NCBI GenBank assembly: GCA_964017125.1
Contig: OZ024909.1
Span: 56,685,122 to 56,749,121 of the forward strand
DNA: 64,000 bases
Origin: Flabesymbios commensalis
Lineage: Eukaryota > Annelida > Polychaeta > Terebellida > Flabelligeridae
Reading direction: 5' to 3'
Of this stretch, positions 1 through 11,587 are shown piece after piece. A program made the position numbers and the translations under genes. Below the pieces are notes generated by a model that had not been told where the DNA came from, did no database searches, and saw only the letters and a list, made by a program, of their open reading frames with translations. How positions within the stretch are numbered: position 1 is the stretch's first letter; every line of letters begins with the position of its first letter.

Positions 1-1163
1 CACCCATCTCCAGTAACCACGCCGCCCTTTCCACATCATCCACGTTGTGCAAAATCAATGGGTGGTATGACATCGCTGGATCATTTACCTTTGCGCCTCT
101 CTTCACCATATTATCACACGTTTCGTGTATTTCTTCAAAATCATAAGAACGATCCCCCAGAACATAACAAAGCAATGACTTGCAATCATTATCAATAACA
201 TTACAGTCAGCTCCAGCTTCTATAAACATATTTAACAAACTTTGGTTTAATTTATCTTTACAACTGTAAAATGCGGGTGTACAATTGTCCTCATCTCTTT
301 TATTGACATCAGACCCAAGCTCCAACAAAACATCTACAAGGTGATTTTTTTGTTCCCTTGCGGCAAGGTGGAGAAGCGTCGATGTATAACCAATTGGCTC
401 ATCAACAGAGTCAGACTGACGGAGGTAATTCATCAGATCAAAATGGCCATGCATTCCTGCAATCATCCAAGGCTTTAGTTCATGTAATCCATTTTCATGG
501 CGAGCTTTGGTGTTATTGCAAGCCCCTTTATCACGCAACGTGGTCACCATTCTCTTACTCCCAGCTGCTGCAGCATAATGTAATAGTGTTGTTTTTTCTC
601 CAGATATTGCCGCATTGACATTGGCGCCAGCTGCAATCAACAGATCTGCACACTCAGGATGATTCAGAATGACGGCAACGTGGAGAGGTGTACGCTTTTT
701 TCTTCCTTTCGCTATATTCACATTGCAGTTCGTATTTAGCAGTAGTTTTAGTACGTCTGGTTTGCCTGCTGCTACAGCAGCGTGAAGAGACTGGTCACCA
801 AACACACGCCCCTGCTCTTTCAAGAACTCAACCACTTTGGTATTACCTGAATTTAGAACTATGGATTCTAATGGGTCGTGGCCTAAGTCTATCACATCCA
901 ATCTGTGTAGAAGCTCAAGGGCGAACATATCCCCCACACTAACTACATATTTTATGGCCATATCCAGCTCGATCTCAAATGAAGTCATCAACTTCGAATC
1001 ACGTAAGTGCTGCACTTCTTCGTCTGATAAACTTTCTATATCTGCAGGACTTTTATCCAATATGGCATTTTTTCTCTCCAATATCTTTAAGCGATCCTTT
1101 TCTTCCAATATCACACTTTCCAACAACTTATAGTTTTTCTGCCGTATCAAATAGCTTAGCACA
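1..1163 (-). CDS. Ankyrin-repeat protein, long internal exon (runs off left edge)
   Basis: One open frame on the minus strand from a splice acceptor (ctttttAG just above 1163) to the window edge. It starts with a short helical, charged stretch (LIRQKNYKLLE..., ILEEKDRLKILERKN) and then gives six or more ankyrin repeats: QSLHAAVAAGKPDVLKLLL, RTPLHVAVILNHPECADLLI, TTLLHYAAAAGSKRMVTTL, TLLHLAAREQKNHLVDVLL, and LLNMFIEAGADCNVIDND. Ankyrin arrays are protein-binding scaffolds; no catalytic domain is visible. The first base completes the split codon left by the exon ending at 2010 (TT+T), so the frame closes through a phase-2 intron. The C-terminus lies outside the window, so the subfamily cannot be named. 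Confidence 0.9.
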
Positions 1164-2009
1164 CTAAAAAGAGAAAACACATAAAATGTGAGCAATTTTT
1201 TTTCAAATAAAGAAGTTACTCATCATTTTGCAAAACCAAATTTACTATACTCAAATCTATGCTTGTATGCAGGGCTCGACTCTAAAGGTTGTCGGATACC
1301 CCGGAGACAAACAACCCTCAGCCGCTCAGCGTCGCACAAATATAATTCATAAAGCTTGTAACCATGTTGGGCAAATGCCAATTATGCATTTTAAAAATAC
1401 GTACACTAAATAGAACTGATGTAACTAGCAATTCATATAATATAAGAATTGTTACAGCTTTCTTCAAAAAAATGTCCCTGGAAATTTAAAATAATGCGAA
1501 CATACAGATACAGGCGGTTATAGGTATACATATTAGCTATATCATGTACCGTATATGAATCCACTAAAATAAATATGTCTTTGGGTCTATAGGAGAACAG
1601 AGAACAGTGTGTTAAAAATCCCAATTGATGATTGAGCAGCTCTTCGAAACATAGCTAATTTATCAAATATTAAACTTTAAAGCCTGTTTTGTAAAATTCA
1701 CGGTCTTAATTAATTTAATTTTTATAAAGCACACTATGTCGATGATTTATAACTTTATTTATTTTACGATAAAATTACATAACAAATCTCAGTTTTTTTC
1801 AATTGACAAATTTAAACTAATCGTAATATATTATTTGCACTGATTTTGCTATGTTACCAAGTTATACTCCATGCCAAGTATAGCAGAATCTCACCACTAA
1901 TTACATAAATTTTATAAGATGATAATGAAGATAAAACTTTGCTGAAAAAAATATGACTTACTTTTATTTGAACATATTTTTTATATGAACTGTTTGAGTG
2001 TAAACTTAC

Positions 2010-2670
2010 AAAGTAGTCTTTATCGGTAATCCGTCTTTGTCTACCTCTGCTTGATCTTTAATTGTTTGATTATATTTAGTCTTCAACCTTGGGATGACCT
2101 TTAGTCCAGATGTACTCCGCTTACATCTGGGATTCTTGCCAGTTCGCTTCCGTGAATCAGTTTTGACTGGAGATTGTTGTTTGTGGCCGTGTAATAGGCT
2201 TGGAACTAACCCACCATTTTGATCTGCAGGAGGAAAATTGCAAATAAGTTTGTCATTTATTTCGTCCTTATTTACTTTTGTATCAATTGCGAGCCCAGAA
2301 ATCCCTGATGTGAAGGAAGACACTTCATGATTTTCACATTGAAACTTAAAAATGGACGGATCTTGCAATGAATCTTGTGTGTGATTTGTTATTTTCTGAG
2401 AAAATGCATTGTTTTCGGATGGTGGGATGGCAAAACAAAATGGCTTATCAGAAGCATGTATCGTGGTTTTGGGCACAAATTCCTGTCTCACTTTTCTTGC
2501 TGAAAAAGGATCAAGATCTCCGTCTGTAGTTTTCTTCTCAGAATTGAAGTGTGACCAGAACTTAGCAAAGTTTTTCTGAATCACTTCGCTACTATTTGTT
2601 TCCTCATTGCTGTCTGCTACGTCATTATCTGTCTGCGCCTCTGTGTTATTTTCCATCATTTGTTATGAAT
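2010..2670 (-). CDS. Ankyrin-repeat protein, first coding exon
   Basis: Coding starts at ATG 2659-2657 (a second ATG follows directly) and runs about 216 codons to a GTAAGT donor at 2009-2004. A strong acceptor (gtgtttcAG) lies just before 2670, so the exon also holds about 11 bases of 5' UTR and there must be an untranslated exon upstream. The encoded N-terminus is polar and probably disordered, opening with MMENNTEAQTDNDVADSNEE. Near its end it has a basic cluster (DSRKRTGKNPRCKRSTSG) that could act as a nuclear localisation signal, which is inference. No domain is recognised here. It splices in frame to the ankyrin exon below 1163. Confidence 0.85.
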
Positions 2671-3604
2671 CTGAAACACATTTAACATGTTTAAAATAGA
2701 TTGTTTTCGGGGGGTCAGCGAAAATCCCTCAACAACAAATAGTATCATAGGTATAAGGCTTTGAGTGGGTCCTACGAGGGGGGGTGGGAGGCCACCCCTC
2801 TGTCCCTCCCCTGGAGCCGCCACTGTTTTTAGGGGATTTTTAAAAGTAGGGTGAAGATGGGTAGGCCAATATGAGAACCTTAACTTTAATTACCTATTTT
2901 GGGCAAGTAAATAAAGTAATCTTACTAAAATTAGAGTTGATCGAATGTTCGTACAATGATGCAGCAATTCATAATACATAGCCTACAGTACATGTAATAA
3001 ATAATTGTATTTAATTGATGCAAAAAAGGTAATTTCGAAAATAAGGTTTAATTTAAGTGTGATATTTATGAGTAAGTTTACCAAAGATGACATTCATGAA
3101 GACCTACCTTGATATGACCCGAATGGCCAGGATAGCCGTATGTTTTTTCATTAAATAGGCCTAACGTGAAGTGGTTGGGATGGTTTTCTCTCATTTTATT
3201 TCACGATACAATAGGTTTAGGGTATTATGAGCATGCCTTTTTTTCCATAAATAGGCATAGGCCCATATATCTTGTTATGGGGGTATTATGAGCACCATCC
3301 TCGTAATAGAATGAAACAGGATGCTCTCATATTAACCACCAAGAGAAGGTAACCAGCCTACACTGGTGTCCAGAACATGCTAAACCACTTTAGCATCGTC
3401 CGTTGTCTTGCTAAGAACCGTTATGATTAGCACTCACACATTTTGTGATACACAGTGACTATTCAAATATAAAGGGTTTTTTTTAATAAAACAGCCCCAA
3501 AACTTAATTTTGTGATAGACCTATAGGCTAATTGGACTGCATTTTAAAAAGAAACTTTCTAAAAATTAAAGGAATTTATTGTTCGTTTCATTACTTCATT
3601 ACAT
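2671..3604. other. Intron sequence with a possible hAT-type terminus
   Basis: Probable first intron of the ankyrin gene; no exon is visible. Near 2815 the sequence CTGGAGCCGCCACTG resembles the complement of CAGTGGCGGATCCAG at 6776. Both sit beside C-rich tracts, which suggests ends of a shared repeat family, but no complete element could be bounded. Confidence 0.4.
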
Positions 3605-4827
3605 GGGCCATTTTCAAAAAATTTGAGCAATAACGGTAAAGACACTTTGAGAAAAAATAATTCTGATTTTGTGAATTAAAATGTTATGTATGCATACAGG
3701 ATACGATGCCAAGCATCAGTGTGCAATATCCAAGCAGCATGTTATATATTAGCACTTTTAGAGACATTAATAAAAAATCTTTTTTTTTTGTCTTTACCGG
3801 TATGGCTTAAATAGTAGGCAATTTTATAACGGTAAAGACAGAACATTAAACGGTAAAGACGGTTCTGTAACGGTAAAGATGTTGCTGTAACGGTAAAGAT
3901 TTTTTTTTTAAATAAATAGGTGATATAAGCTTTATATAGCAGGCCTGTTTTCAGTATAATTGTATGCAGACTTCCACACCTTATGACTAAAGGGACATTG
4001 AATTACCACAGAAATTACCTTTTAAAATAGTATCTGTCTTTACCGTTTTATGCCGGTCTTTGCCGTTTTAATGGTAAAGACAAATCATTATAACGGTAAA
4101 GACACACTATTTGTCATAAAATAAACATTTTACAAAATATGTGTATACTTTTGACTTCACAACGTTGTTTTCTTCATGTACTGATGGCAAGAAGAAACTA
4201 GAACAGCTATTTAATTTTTCAACCAAAGTTATTAGACACACGGTAAAAACATCCTATTGTTGTGACATTTTATTTGTGACATCCTATTTTACACTTATAT
4301 TGCACTTATATTTGTCCATAAATCAAATCTTGTTTACTTGAGGAAAAAAATAGCTGACTAGATCCGGGAATTTATGTGCTAGAGCCATCTGGTGAATACT
4401 TGCAGAAATAATAGGCCTTATGGGTTCTTGTTAACGGTAAAGACATTTGCATTCCAAAACTTTAAAATTGAATAACTGGTGATTCAGTCAACTTTTTTAT
4501 ACATATTTTATTTTATTATCAAGAAAAAACATTTTAGAAATAGGGCCAATCTGTCATGAACTGCAATAACGTAATTATACGACATTAACAAGTTTTTCGA
4601 AAAATCGCAAACCCATTTCGGACACCTCACGGTGAAGACAAATTAAGCATATTATATCGAATAAAAACTTGATTTTTCAAGATAAATGCTTGTGAAAAAA
4701 ATTCTGAGTTCTAAATACATGTCTTTAACTGTTTAAATGATAAAAATAATGAAATAATGCAAACTTTTTGAAAAAATGTTGAAGACATGTTTTAACCGTT
4801 TTTGCTCAAATATTTTGAAAATGGCCC
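3605..4827. mobile_element. Non-autonomous DNA transposon, ACAT target duplication, internal GGTAAAGAC words
   Basis: Inverted ends of about 26 bp (GGGCCATTTTCAAAA at 3605, complement at 4827) are bracketed by the direct repeat ACAT (3601-3604 and 4828-4831). The 1.22 kb interior has no coding frame. It carries about 12 copies, on both strands, of the word AACGGTAAAGAC, beginning immediately inside the left end (3634) and continuing to about 4630. I cannot assign a superfamily: a 4-bp duplication excludes typical hAT and Tc1/mariner. Confidence 0.8.
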
Positions 4828-4920
4828 ACATCCGATATTTTACCCTATTCCCGTTATTATTGAGAATTTTACAGATAGTGCTCATATAAACTAGGCTAGG
4901 CTACTATAGTATAGGCCTAC

Positions 4921-5028
4921 CCCGGCAAAACGATACACTGACCCGATGTTGGTTCAATGTTGAATTATCGTCTGCGACGCTGGCCCAGCATTGAACCGAC
5001 ATTGGGTCAGTGTATCGTGTTTCCTGGG
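4921..5028. mobile_element. Palindromic MITE, family A
   Basis: A near-palindrome of about 108 bp: GACCCGATGTTGGTTCAATG on the left pairs with CATTGAACCGACATTGGGTC on the right around a GTCTGCGACGCTGG-type centre. The end TGTATCGTGTTTCCTGGG matches the CGTGTTTGCTGGG end of other copies here. It is noncoding. Confidence 0.8.
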
Positions 5029-7265
5029 TGGTCATATTACCCCATCGAAAAATAGGGGCGCCCCTGCAGTGCTACGCCCCCCTTCTGGATCCGCGCATGT
5101 AGGCTATGTATGGGTCTATGTACATTGATGTAGGTAGGACTATACAATGCCATCAAGTAATGCACGTATTAGGCCTAATAGGCGTGTATTACAGGCTATA
5201 ACGTTATAATAATCTACATCGAACATATTAAACTCACCGTGTTGAGCTAGTTCAATTGTATTTACACTTTAGTTACAGCGACCGACATCTAGAGTAGGCC
5301 TACTTCACTACTAGGCCTACTAACTGTATTAACCAGCCAGTTAACGTTATCTGGTTATATTATAGTAGGCTATTCGTAGTCTATTTGACGTTCCGGATAC
5401 AGATCTGACCATCACCAACAGATAGGCCTACTATGCCTGTGATGAGGTTATAGGCCTAATGTCACCGACATACTGCCACGAGGTTTTATACTCACTTGGC
5501 TGATGAATGATGATGCTATACCGTATCACAGACCTGTGTCAGCAACAAATGGAGCACGTTCAGACATGTCTCCTCTTGTGTGTGGCATACTTACCACTTC
5601 TAACGCCAGATATGTTCAATACACTAGAACACATTAAGCCTACAATCCGCATAATGTGTGTGCAGCGCCATCCATTTAGTACGCGCAAGCATAGCAAAAT
5701 ATGGCAAGCCGTTACACTCAAATCATATCCTAAATGGCGGGAATCAGGGGACACAAGTGATCTGCGTCACCGGCTATGCGACTGACTGTTCTGACCCACA
5801 TTTACACCGCCGAACTTGCTTTTAAGAAAAAACACTACAAAATTACAAAATTATAGTCTTTCTTCCATGACTTCTGACACGCATCTGCCTTAATGTGGAT
5901 AGGGGATAGCGGGGCAATAAGTAACGCGGGCTAGAAGTAGGCCTAATAACAACATATCCAACAGCTAGGACCAAGTCAAATATCCCCTTCTAGACAGTAG
6001 GCCTATTTGTTTTGCCATTTTCAACCCATCCCATAATTTCCATTCCAGGCAGTCCGGAGCAGAAGCAACGTTTTTATTTCTGTAGGGTCAAAGTAACTTT
6101 TTGAATTCTACTCAATTATGTTATCTCATAGGGCCTACACGACTTGTCCTGTGTGTCCAGTTTGATGGGGGCTGAATAGAGACACTGTATGATTTCAGAG
6201 ATGCTTAGTCATCTGATTCTGTCTGCCTGTCTGTCTATCTGGTTATGGTATTACTAGGTCGTGATTGGAAATTGTATGAATTAGGGCTAATCACTGACTA
6301 ATTAAAATGAGCTGCAATGTTTTTGTGTGAGTGTCATTCATACCCTGTAGGAATGGAATGGTAAGCCCCCTACAGCAATTATCATCCATCATTATTTTTG
6401 TTATTACGTTATGTTTTTAAACATGAACAATAACAAGTCACCTCATCACAATAGTAGGCCTTACCCCCTATCATGCTTTCATGATCTGACTTCGGGTAGG
6501 CATGTTGCCACATATCAGGACGGCTCTCGGAATGGTTTTATTTGGCTGTTTAGGGACGTTTCCATTGTTTTTGTTATCAGACGAGGTGCCACATGGAGGA
6601 TTTCTGTTCAGATATGCTTAGGCTACTTAGTCAACTGATTTTGCTTATGAGGTCAGGAATGTTGTGTTAACTTGCAACACTGGGTATGTGGTGGTAACTA
6701 TAGGTCGCGATTGAAAATGACATTAATTATTCACTAACTAAAATAAGCTATAATGTTTTTGCGTGAGTGCCACAGTGGCGGATCCAGCATAGGGCGTACC
6801 CGGCGTACACCCCCCCCCCCTTCTTGGTGAAAATATTGCATTTTCATGCATTTTTTGGAATAAAGTGAAGCTGACACCCCTTTTTCAGCCAAAATCTGCC
6901 ATTTTTATTGTTATCCTGTTACATCTTTATCTGGACCAATCACAAGTCTCTATTGATAGCTATTGCTAGCTAATATTCATTGTACTTTCAGGAGACTATG
7001 TTTCCTTTTATAATACTATATTTTTACTGCACACAGTAAAAGGTATTTGTATACATTTTTCTTTTTCTACGCTTTTTTGCTACTATATATAATTTGTATA
7101 TTATACATAGTATTTATTTTATCTCTGCTGTTTGTGCGGGAAGCAGATATTTTGGCAATGTCCTTAATTTCATTTTTAAGTTGTTACCATTACCTCTGTC
7201 TGTCCGTCTGTCTGTCTGTCTGACTAGTAGGCCTACTGTATAGCCCAATATATTCCCGTCCCATT
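5029..7265. other. Intergenic DNA, no gene recognised
   Basis: Unique-looking AT-rich sequence with many TAGGCCTA palindromes (for example near 5169, 5296, 5310, 5425, 5938, 5999). A C-run with CAGTGGCGGATCCAG lies near 6776, and (CTGT)n microsatellites lie near 6222 and 7197. Short frames at 5507-5785 and 6411-6638 show no recognisable domain. Confidence 0.5.
5496..5800 (-). promoter_or_regulatory. Possible 5' untranslated exon and promoter of the ankyrin gene
   Basis: The coding exon at 2670 begins with an acceptor, so a noncoding first exon is needed to its right. A good donor (AAGTGAGT) reads leftward at 5496 and the next 300 bases are relatively rich in CpG. The right end is arbitrary. 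Short open frames on both strands here show no family resemblance. Which donor is used is inference. Confidence 0.28.
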
Positions 7266-7445
7266 TGATTTGTTAGTTTTTCCTGTTTCAGAGGAGAAAA
7301 AAAATCCAAAATCGAATGAGGGAGGGCGTGACAAAAACGTTTAGGAAAAAAACATTGAACCTATTTCTGGAAAAGATAAAAAAAAACATTTGGACAATTT
7401 TCTGGAAAAGGTAATGAGTGCGAGGAAATAAAATAAAACGTTTGA
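7265..7445. repeat. Tandem A-rich repeat, family shared with 34.4 kb
   Basis: Two to three imperfect units of about 55 bp containing AAACATTTGGAC, TTCTGGAAAAG and TAATGAG(T/G)GCGA. The same words recur in order at 34430-34620, so this is a dispersed repeat. Confidence 0.55.
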
Positions 7446-7768
7446 TCTATACAGTATAAATCCTGACATAAATCTAGCTGGCGAGGTCGCCGGTCACAGC
7501 CCGACGAAGTGTCAGACAGGCATCCCAGGCCGTCTTATATTGACAGTACGAATAGTGTATGCGTGCTTTGATCGCTATCAGCGCTAATCACCAGATGGGG
7601 CATAAAAAGAACAGGCCTGTAGGGTTGGATGGGGGACACCGATGTTGATGCATGAAGTCGGAATCCAACCTCAAACCTGTTCTAAGTCTTGTACCAGCTG
7701 GTTTGGCGGTCGTAGATGCAATCAAATATGATAACTATATGAAGTTCCTTCTTTCACTTTATTGTAGA

Positions 7769-8010
7769 TTATATCAACATTGCTATGCATAGCTCTCGAC
7801 GGAGGGAAGGCCTGGCCATATTAGCCAACTCGGCGCTCCTCAGAGCGGCACGTCTATTCGCTTTGACTGCCTGGTTAGAATACGCGCATAACGGTGGCGT
7901 GGGTAGGAATTGACGCGACTGAAACTCGTCAGTCTCAATCTCGTCAAGCCCGCCCAGCCCAGATTGAAGTCGGTCAGGATCGCTATCCCATCTTGTCGCT
8001 GGCGCCACAG
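7769..8010 (-). CDS. Possible 3'-terminal exon of an unknown minus-strand gene
   Basis: An open frame of about 80 codons ends at 7769 and is followed by a consensus AATAAA poly(A) signal about 10-15 bases later (ACAATAAAG near 7762). It is richer in GC and CpG than its surroundings. The peptide (DSDPDRLQSGLGGLDEIETD, later RRAALRSAELANMARPSL) matches no family I know. It has no ATG; candidate acceptors just above 8010 give phase 2, which does not match the phase-1 end of the last Reeler exon found. It could be a chance frame. Confidence 0.3.
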
Positions 8011-8744
8011 GCCTACGGCTACCAGCGAGAATGGATGGTATTCTGAGGAACGGGTTATGTCACCAACTCTTCATTTTTCTGCAAGCTGAGGCTAGAACCA
8101 AAGAGCTTGGATCTTTGCGAGAACGTCAACTTTGTGAACATTCTCCAAACATAGATCTATATCGCTCAGATCAACCCCCACCTACAGTGAAAGCAGGCAC
8201 CACTTAATGGCAGAAACTAACGTTACCCATTTTGGGCAGTTTTATTGTTATAACAACTAACATGCTTGTGTGACCTAATTATGGCAAATATAAAACACCA
8301 TTACTCTGCCACATCCACATTTTATCCTCAGAGACATAGAAAACCACCAAATGATTATTTTCTTCACCTACGCGCTGCTGTGAGAAGGTTTTGTTATTGT
8401 TTTTTTTTTGTTTACAGAATTTTCAACTGGGTTCAAAACACTGGCGAATGGAATGACATGCGAATTATGACAGCTCAATTTCTACATAACAGAACAGAGT
8501 AAATAGCTCTTATCTGCAACAAACTATTAGATTAAACAAGCTATTTAAAAAAATGATAAATAAGGCGTAATTAGTCAAAGCTAACGTCAAGCTAAATGTA
8601 AATAGTTCCACTGTTTAATGAAAACAGTAAAACACATGTTGTGGGGCCTAACAGCTGATAAAATCTGGGCAAGAGCCATGCGTGTAGGCCTATACAGAAA
8701 TAAGGACGAGATTTAATTTTGGACATGTAGGCCTATATCCAAAA
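8011..8744. other. Intergenic DNA, nothing recognised
   Basis: I see no exon, RNA gene or bounded element. The plus frame at 8266-8502 has no domain. Confidence 0.4.
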
Positions 8745-8982
8745 TCATCTTCATCTATCAAGTTGTCTGCTACCGGCAGACTCCTTTGATATCACTCATA
8801 TCATATGTGCTATGAGTACACGACCCCCCCCCCTCCTCCCTGACCAACTCAGACAAGGTGACCTTCCACACTGTAGTCAGTAAACCGGTGACCTCATGAT
8901 GAATATTAATGTTGCTCGCACCCCTCCTGTTCGTACAGCTTTAACGTACACCTGTTGTCAAGGTCAGACAAGTGGGATGACT
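8745..8982 (+). repeat. Interspersed repeat X, copy 1
   Basis: About 240 bp closely matching 30751-31001: CATCTTCATCTATC, then GTGCTATGAGT, a C-run, GTCAGTAAACCGGTGAC, ATGTTGCTCGCACCCC and CACCTGTTGTCAAGGTC in the same order. It is noncoding. The 30.7 kb copy is flanked by a short target duplication, so the family is mobile; no inverted ends are seen, so a SINE is possible. Confidence 0.7.
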
Positions 8983-9321
8983 GTTACACCTGATGCGGCA
9001 AGATGATCCAAAATAAGAAAAAAGGGAATAACTGATAAATGGGGCATTCGGCACATCTGCTATGTTGCCACAGCAACCTAAAAAGTATATGGACATGTTC
9101 ACATGCTATGGACATATCAAGAAGCGAAAATACAATTTTTGCTTTTGGATGATTTTTGACCTGATTGTGCCACTTCAAATACTGACTGATGGTCGGCCAT
9201 TTTGAATTTGTTCGAGTTGAATTTTTTTTCCAGGTGCATTCTTCCATAACGTCTCTCATAATTACTTTTTTGCGATGGTCTAGCCATCTGCCACTCTTTG
9301 ACACATATCAGGTATATTTAA

Positions 9322-9688
9322 AGGGACTTGCCCAGGCTAAAATCATAAAAAAATCGGTGATTTTATTTCGGCTTCTTAATATGACCATATGATGTAAACA
9401 TGTCCATAGACTAGAACTGCAAAAGTTTTATCATTTTTGTGCTGCGCAATCACCAGTTAGGCTAGATATAGAGACGAAATTCCTGATTTCGAATTATGGA
9501 CAACCATGTCAAAAATAAGGAATACGGGAATTTCGCCTCTATATCTAGCCTAACTGGTGAATGCGCAGCACAAAAAATAAAAAAAACTTTTGCAGTTCTA
9601 GTCTATGGACATGTTTACATCATATGGTCATATTAAGAAGCCGAAATAAAATCACCGATTTTTTATGACTTAGCCTGGGCCAGTCCAT
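9322..9688. mobile_element. TTAA foldback MITE (AGGGACT ends), copy 1
   Basis: 367 bp with inverted arms of about 170 bp: AGGGACTTGCCCAGGCTAAA at the left and its near complement at the right. The arms repeat words such as GACATGTTTACATCATATGG. TTAA lies on both sides (9318-9321 and 9689-9692). A near-identical copy is at 61285-61650. TTAA duplications are typical of piggyBac and Kolobok; which applies is not resolved. Confidence 0.85.
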
Positions 9689-9993
9689 TTAAGTAGATCA
9701 TGGCCGATAGTTGGCCATTTTGAATTTGATCTAGGGGAATTTTTTCAAGGCATATCCCTCCTTGAAACCGCACATTTTGTTTTGTATTAACTCTTTCCAT
9801 GCCCAATAATTCAGCCCCACCAATTTCTACAATGCCTAATTACTCGAGCATAATGATTGTTTTGGCTAAAAAAAAACTAATTAAGATTCATCAGTAGGCC
9901 TACAGAATATCATTCATAGTGAACTCCCATATTTGTAACTGGCAATGTATGGTGGGACGGGTTGGGGTTGCACTTTACTGGGGTTGAACGCAA

Positions 9994-10032
9994 AGGTCAT
10001 GCCGAGGTCATGTCAAGGTCATATGAAGGTCA
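9994..10032 (+). promoter_or_regulatory. DR5 array: four AGGTCA half-sites, copy 1
   Basis: Perfect AGGTCA hexamers start at 9994, 10005, 10016 and 10027, an exact 11-bp period, so each neighbouring pair is a direct repeat with 5-bp spacing. DR5 is the classic retinoic-acid-receptor/RXR site. The arrangement is seen directly; binding and function are inference. Confidence 0.6.
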
Positions 10033-10395
10033 ATCTCGATAAAAAATACAAAAGATTCCATTTTATGCCTTCCAACTTGCTTTATGTGTGAGCTAAGTGT
10101 TATATATGACTGTAGTTGGATCATTCAGCGTCAAGCACCATTTCAGAAGGTATCGCAAGTAGTTTTAAGGTACCCGAGGAGTACCCGAGTAGTGGTAGCC
10201 CCTTCGGATTTCCCTTATTTTCACCTTCGGATAAATTCACTATTCAATTCCCCCTTCTCCAGGACTAAGATTGAATGACAAAAGTGACCAAATATAGTAG
10301 TGTGGAACTATGCCTTGAATTGCAACAAATTTACATATGACTGCGTGGAAAGGGTAACACGGGTTGCAGTTCAAATTTACTGAGGTGGTGTTCAA

Positions 10396-10434
10396 AGGTC
10401 ATTCCAAGGTCATGTCGAGTTCATATGAAGGTCA
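10396..10434 (+). promoter_or_regulatory. DR5 array: four AGGTCA-type half-sites, copy 2
   Basis: Half-sites at 10396, 10407, 10418 (AGTTCA, also an accepted half-site variant) and 10429 keep the same 11-bp period as copy 1, although the surrounding duplication has diverged. Confidence 0.55.
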
Positions 10435-10875
10435 ATCTCATAAAAAATACAAAAAATACCATTTTATGCCTTCCAACTTTATTTATGCGTGAGCTAAGTG
10501 TTATATATGATTGTAGTTGGATCATTCAGGGTCAAGCACTATTTCAGATGGTGTTTCAAGTAGTTTTAGGGTAATAATGATACCTGAGGAATGACATTAT
10601 TCGTGCGGGACAAGATTCCGAAAGGCATAGTCGTTGCGCTACCCGGGATCTCTCATAACACATATTCAGAACAAGAGGTCACGCCAGTGAGACAGACGCT
10701 AAATACCCTAATGCTGACTAATGAGGCTGCAAACTGATACGATTGGTTCCTCGCATTGAGGTAAAAAATACACGTCAACCAGAAAGAGTGCGACGTGACC
10801 CCAGATAGGCCTATATAATTATAGCAGACATCAGATAACGACGAGACACGCAACAAACACAGCCGTAATTTGCAC

Positions 10876-10945
10876 CATTGTTTGGTTAATGCTGGTGCAA
10901 CGTGACAGATGTTGGGCCAACATTAAACCAGCATCTGTTGAACGG
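10876..10945. mobile_element. MITE A fragment
   Basis: TTAATGCTGGTGCAACGT and GTTGGGCCAACATTAAACCA form the palindromic core of family A with the outer ends lost. Confidence 0.55.
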
Positions 10946-11363
10946 AGTTGATAAATCGACATACTCTACCCGCTATATGAATAAGAGTAGGCCTCACATA
11001 TACACTGTAGAGCTGTTGCTCACCTAGTTTTCTATGGAATTGTGATTATATATATACAGGCAAACTGTTTTAAAGGTGTAGTCAACTGTTAAAATTCACG
11101 GGACAAGGGTCCCCCAGAAGGCAATAGTGCCCGTGGGTAGGCCAAGTCCCTATTCCATGATAATACTAAATATGCGTTTCATACCTAAAGCCTCATTGAG
11201 AGCAAGTTCTCAATGAGGCTTTCATATATACTTGAGCGACATCTATGAGTTTATAATTCAAAGATCTTGGCCCTTACCCCTACTTGGTCGCTTGCTTGCA
11301 GACAAACTGACTGTACTACTGCGGGGATGTTGAAACTGCTTGACCCAAGCTTGTATTGACATG

Positions 11364-11476
11364 CCCAGTAAACACAAAACATTTGTATGACTTTATGCAA
11401 TGTTGGACCAACGTCGAAGAAGTTGGGCCGACGTTGTATAAATGTTATACTTTGTAAATGTCTTGTGTTTGCTGGG
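11364..11476. mobile_element. Palindromic MITE, family B
   Basis: CCCAGTAAACACAAAACATT to GTGTTTGCTGGG, near-palindromic, with a GTTGGACCAACGTCGAAGA centre. It lies inside element T3. Confidence 0.85.
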
Positions 11477-11514
11477 CAGGCGGACTTTCCCTCAAACATT
11501 GTACATTTATTCAA

Positions 11515-11587
11515 TGTTGGTGCAATGTTGGGCCAGCGTCGCAGACGGTGGCCTAGCATTAAAACAGCATTGGATCAATGTTCCGTT
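11515..11587. mobile_element. MITE A
   Basis: CAATGTTGGTGCAATGTTGG, then CCAGCGTCGCAGACGGTGG, then CATTAAAACAGCATTGG. The core of family A, at the same site of T3 as in the two other T3 copies. Confidence 0.75.

Larger units (their letters stand above)
9960..10575. repeat. Direct duplication (about 200-bp units, offset about 400 bp)
   Basis: 9970-10170 and 10353-10570 share GGGTTGCA, the AGGTCA array, TTTTATGCCTTCCAACTT, GTGAGCTAAGTGTTATATAT and GTAGTTGGATCATTCAG in the same order. The short plus frame at 10084-10278 is part of this and shows no domain. Confidence 0.8.
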
